This document shows positions 13,160-13,984 of a DNA stretch of 13,984 nucleotides, in pieces (position 1 is the stretch's first letter; each line of letters begins with the position of its first letter). This DNA comes from Planctomycetota bacterium. Its GTDB lineage: Bacteria; Planctomycetota; Planctomycetia; Gemmatales; Gemmataceae. The position numbers were made by a program, and so were the translations under genes. Below the pieces are notes generated by a model. That model was not told the DNA's origin, searched no databases, and worked only from the letters and a program-made list of their open reading frames with translations. The stretch covers positions 1 to 13,984 of the forward strand of contig JAGWVO010000056.1 of NCBI GenBank assembly GCA_018970845.1. Direction: 5' to 3'.

Positions 13160-13984
13160 GAAGCTTGGCGGCATCCTTGTCGAGGATGTCCATCATCGGC
13201 TTGAGGATCACGGTGGAGACCTTGTTTCCCTGGAAGAAGCCGATGCTGCTGAGCAGGATCTCAAAGGTAAGGAAAACAAGCACGGTCATCACGAGCACGG
13301 CGGGGGTAAGGAAAAGAACGGGAACCACTCCCCAAGGCTGGGGCGCGGCGATCATCGCGCCTGTCGGCGCCGAGGCTTCCTCCTCCGAAAATCCGTCATC
13401 GGTGATTTCAAGATCCTCGTCCTCGCCACCCATCATCAGCTGGGTGGCCTTGCTGGAACGAGACGGTGTTGCCAGCGTGCCGGCGTTGATGTCGCCCTCT
13501 TCCTCGACGGGCACCACCTCCGATCCCGAGCCATCCTCCAAGGCGATGTCATCGACCGATCCCGAGACATCGGCCACGGAGTCGTCCAGGGCCATGATTT
13601 CCGAGCCGGAGGCATCTTCAAGGGAGAGGCTGCTGTCCTGGGAGGAGGAATCCTCGACGCCGATGTCGAAGGCGCTGTCGCTGGCTTCATCGACCTGGGA
13701 ACTTCCGTCGAGTTCGAAAACGCTGGAACTGTCACCGGCTTCGATGGCAAACGAAGCCGATCCATCCCCTCCGGGAAGTTCATCCGATGGAGCCAGGTTG
13801 AATGAGGCTTCGGATTCCGCTTCGGGTTCGACATTGATCTCCGATGACGAACCGACCTCGAACTCGCTTGAGGAATCGTCGGAAAGCTGGAAAACGCCCG
13901 AACTGCCGTCCGGCGCGGCCTCTGATGGCGTATTGGCCGGAGCGGGTTCCTCGTCGGCGAGCTTGAAAACCGGTTCGTTGGCCA
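13152..13984 (-). CDS. Acidic Ser/Asp-rich repeat protein with C-terminal membrane segment, 5'-truncated
   Basis: The frame is open from the right edge (first full codon 13980-13982) to TGA 13152-13154, giving 276 residues; the start is outside. An ATG at 13593-13595 is internal, because the same repeat pattern continues upstream of it. Residues 1 to about 160 are low-complexity and acidic, with repeated short units of the type Ser-x-x-Phe-x-hydrophobic-x-acidic beside Ser runs (SGVFQLSDDSSS, SEFEVGSSS, EASFNLAPSD, SASFAIEAGDSSS, SVFELDGSS, SAFDIG). Then come an acidic linker and a strongly hydrophobic stretch at about 218-251 (one long or two short membrane helices), ending in a 25-residue tail. 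It recalls planctomycete proteins with an N-terminal helix-turn-helix/excisionase domain, SDSDVKL-like repeats and a C-terminal anchor. That N-terminal part is not in this window, so this is memory-based inference. Confidence 0.75.
   Translation of the reverse strand, partial: ANEPVFKLADEEPAPANTPSEAAPDGSSGVFQLSDDSSSEFEVGSSSEINVEPEAESEASFNLAPSDELPGGDGSASFAIEAGDSSSVFELDGSSQVDEASDSAFDIGVEDSSSQDSSLSLEDASGSEIMALDDSVADVSGSVDDIALEDGSGSEVVPVEEEGDINAGTLATPSRSSKATQLMMGGEDEDLEITDDGFSEEEASAPTGAMIAAPQPWGVVPVLFLTPAVLVMTVLVFLTFEILLSSIGFFQGNKVSTVILKPMMDILDKDAAKLLN

Noticed and set aside
13152..13595. Treating ATG 13595 as the start of a complete 147-residue membrane protein
   Set aside because: The same frame stays open to the window edge with the same Ser/Phe/acidic repeats, so the gene is longer and truncated here.
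1..13984. CRISPR array, tRNA, rRNA, insertion sequence or phage module
   Set aside because: No regularly spaced direct repeats, tRNA-like cloverleaf, transposase or integrase motifs, or terminal inverted repeats were seen.

Overview
The window most likely comes from a planctomycete, probably of the Gemmata group. Three things suggest this. A protein at 9609-10586 (minus) has the prepilin-like N-terminus and the C-terminal H-x-GG...DG layout of the DUF1559 family, which is greatly expanded in Planctomycetota. A large exported heme peroxidase starts with an LDTLEERAVPA segment like the LEPR/LEDR-type N-terminal motif of planctomycete surface proteins. A Ser/Asp-rich repeat protein with a C-terminal membrane anchor sits at the right edge. 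The DNA is GC-rich, so many long antisense reading frames are open by chance.

Left block (plus strand, 1-6773): the 3' end of an APS kinase gene (sulfate assimilation), then a perfect 15-bp hairpin that overlaps the ribosome binding site of the next gene. Next come an enolase-superfamily enzyme most like hydroxyproline dehydratases/epimerases, an exported PD40-type beta-propeller protein, and an acyltransferase-3 membrane protein with an ankyrin-repeat block inserted between its membrane helices. These three genes are 29 and 68 bp apart and could form one transcript. A candidate TTGACA promoter then precedes the heme peroxidase, which carries an SdrD-B-like domain and a proline-rich tail.

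Middle block (minus strand, 6808-10586): a solitary superfamily-1 helicase with an uncharacterised N-terminal third and its own TATAAT box; a probable two-gene unit of an ASCH-domain protein followed by an exported N-formylglutamate amidohydrolase-like protein; and the DUF1559 pseudopilin-like protein.

Right block: pyrB (aspartate carbamoyltransferase catalytic chain) diverges from the DUF1559 gene. It overlaps by ATGA with an FGGY carbohydrate kinase, so the two are probably translationally coupled. The kinase converges on, and overlaps by 8 bp, the partial acidic repeat protein that runs off the right edge.

I see no CRISPR array, tRNA, rRNA, transposase or phage gene. I do not see a convincing new multi-gene system. 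The most unusual element is the ankyrin-bearing acyltransferase; next are the repeat protein, the SD-sequestering hairpin and the pyrB-kinase coupling. Functions are assigned from motifs read by eye; no database search was run.
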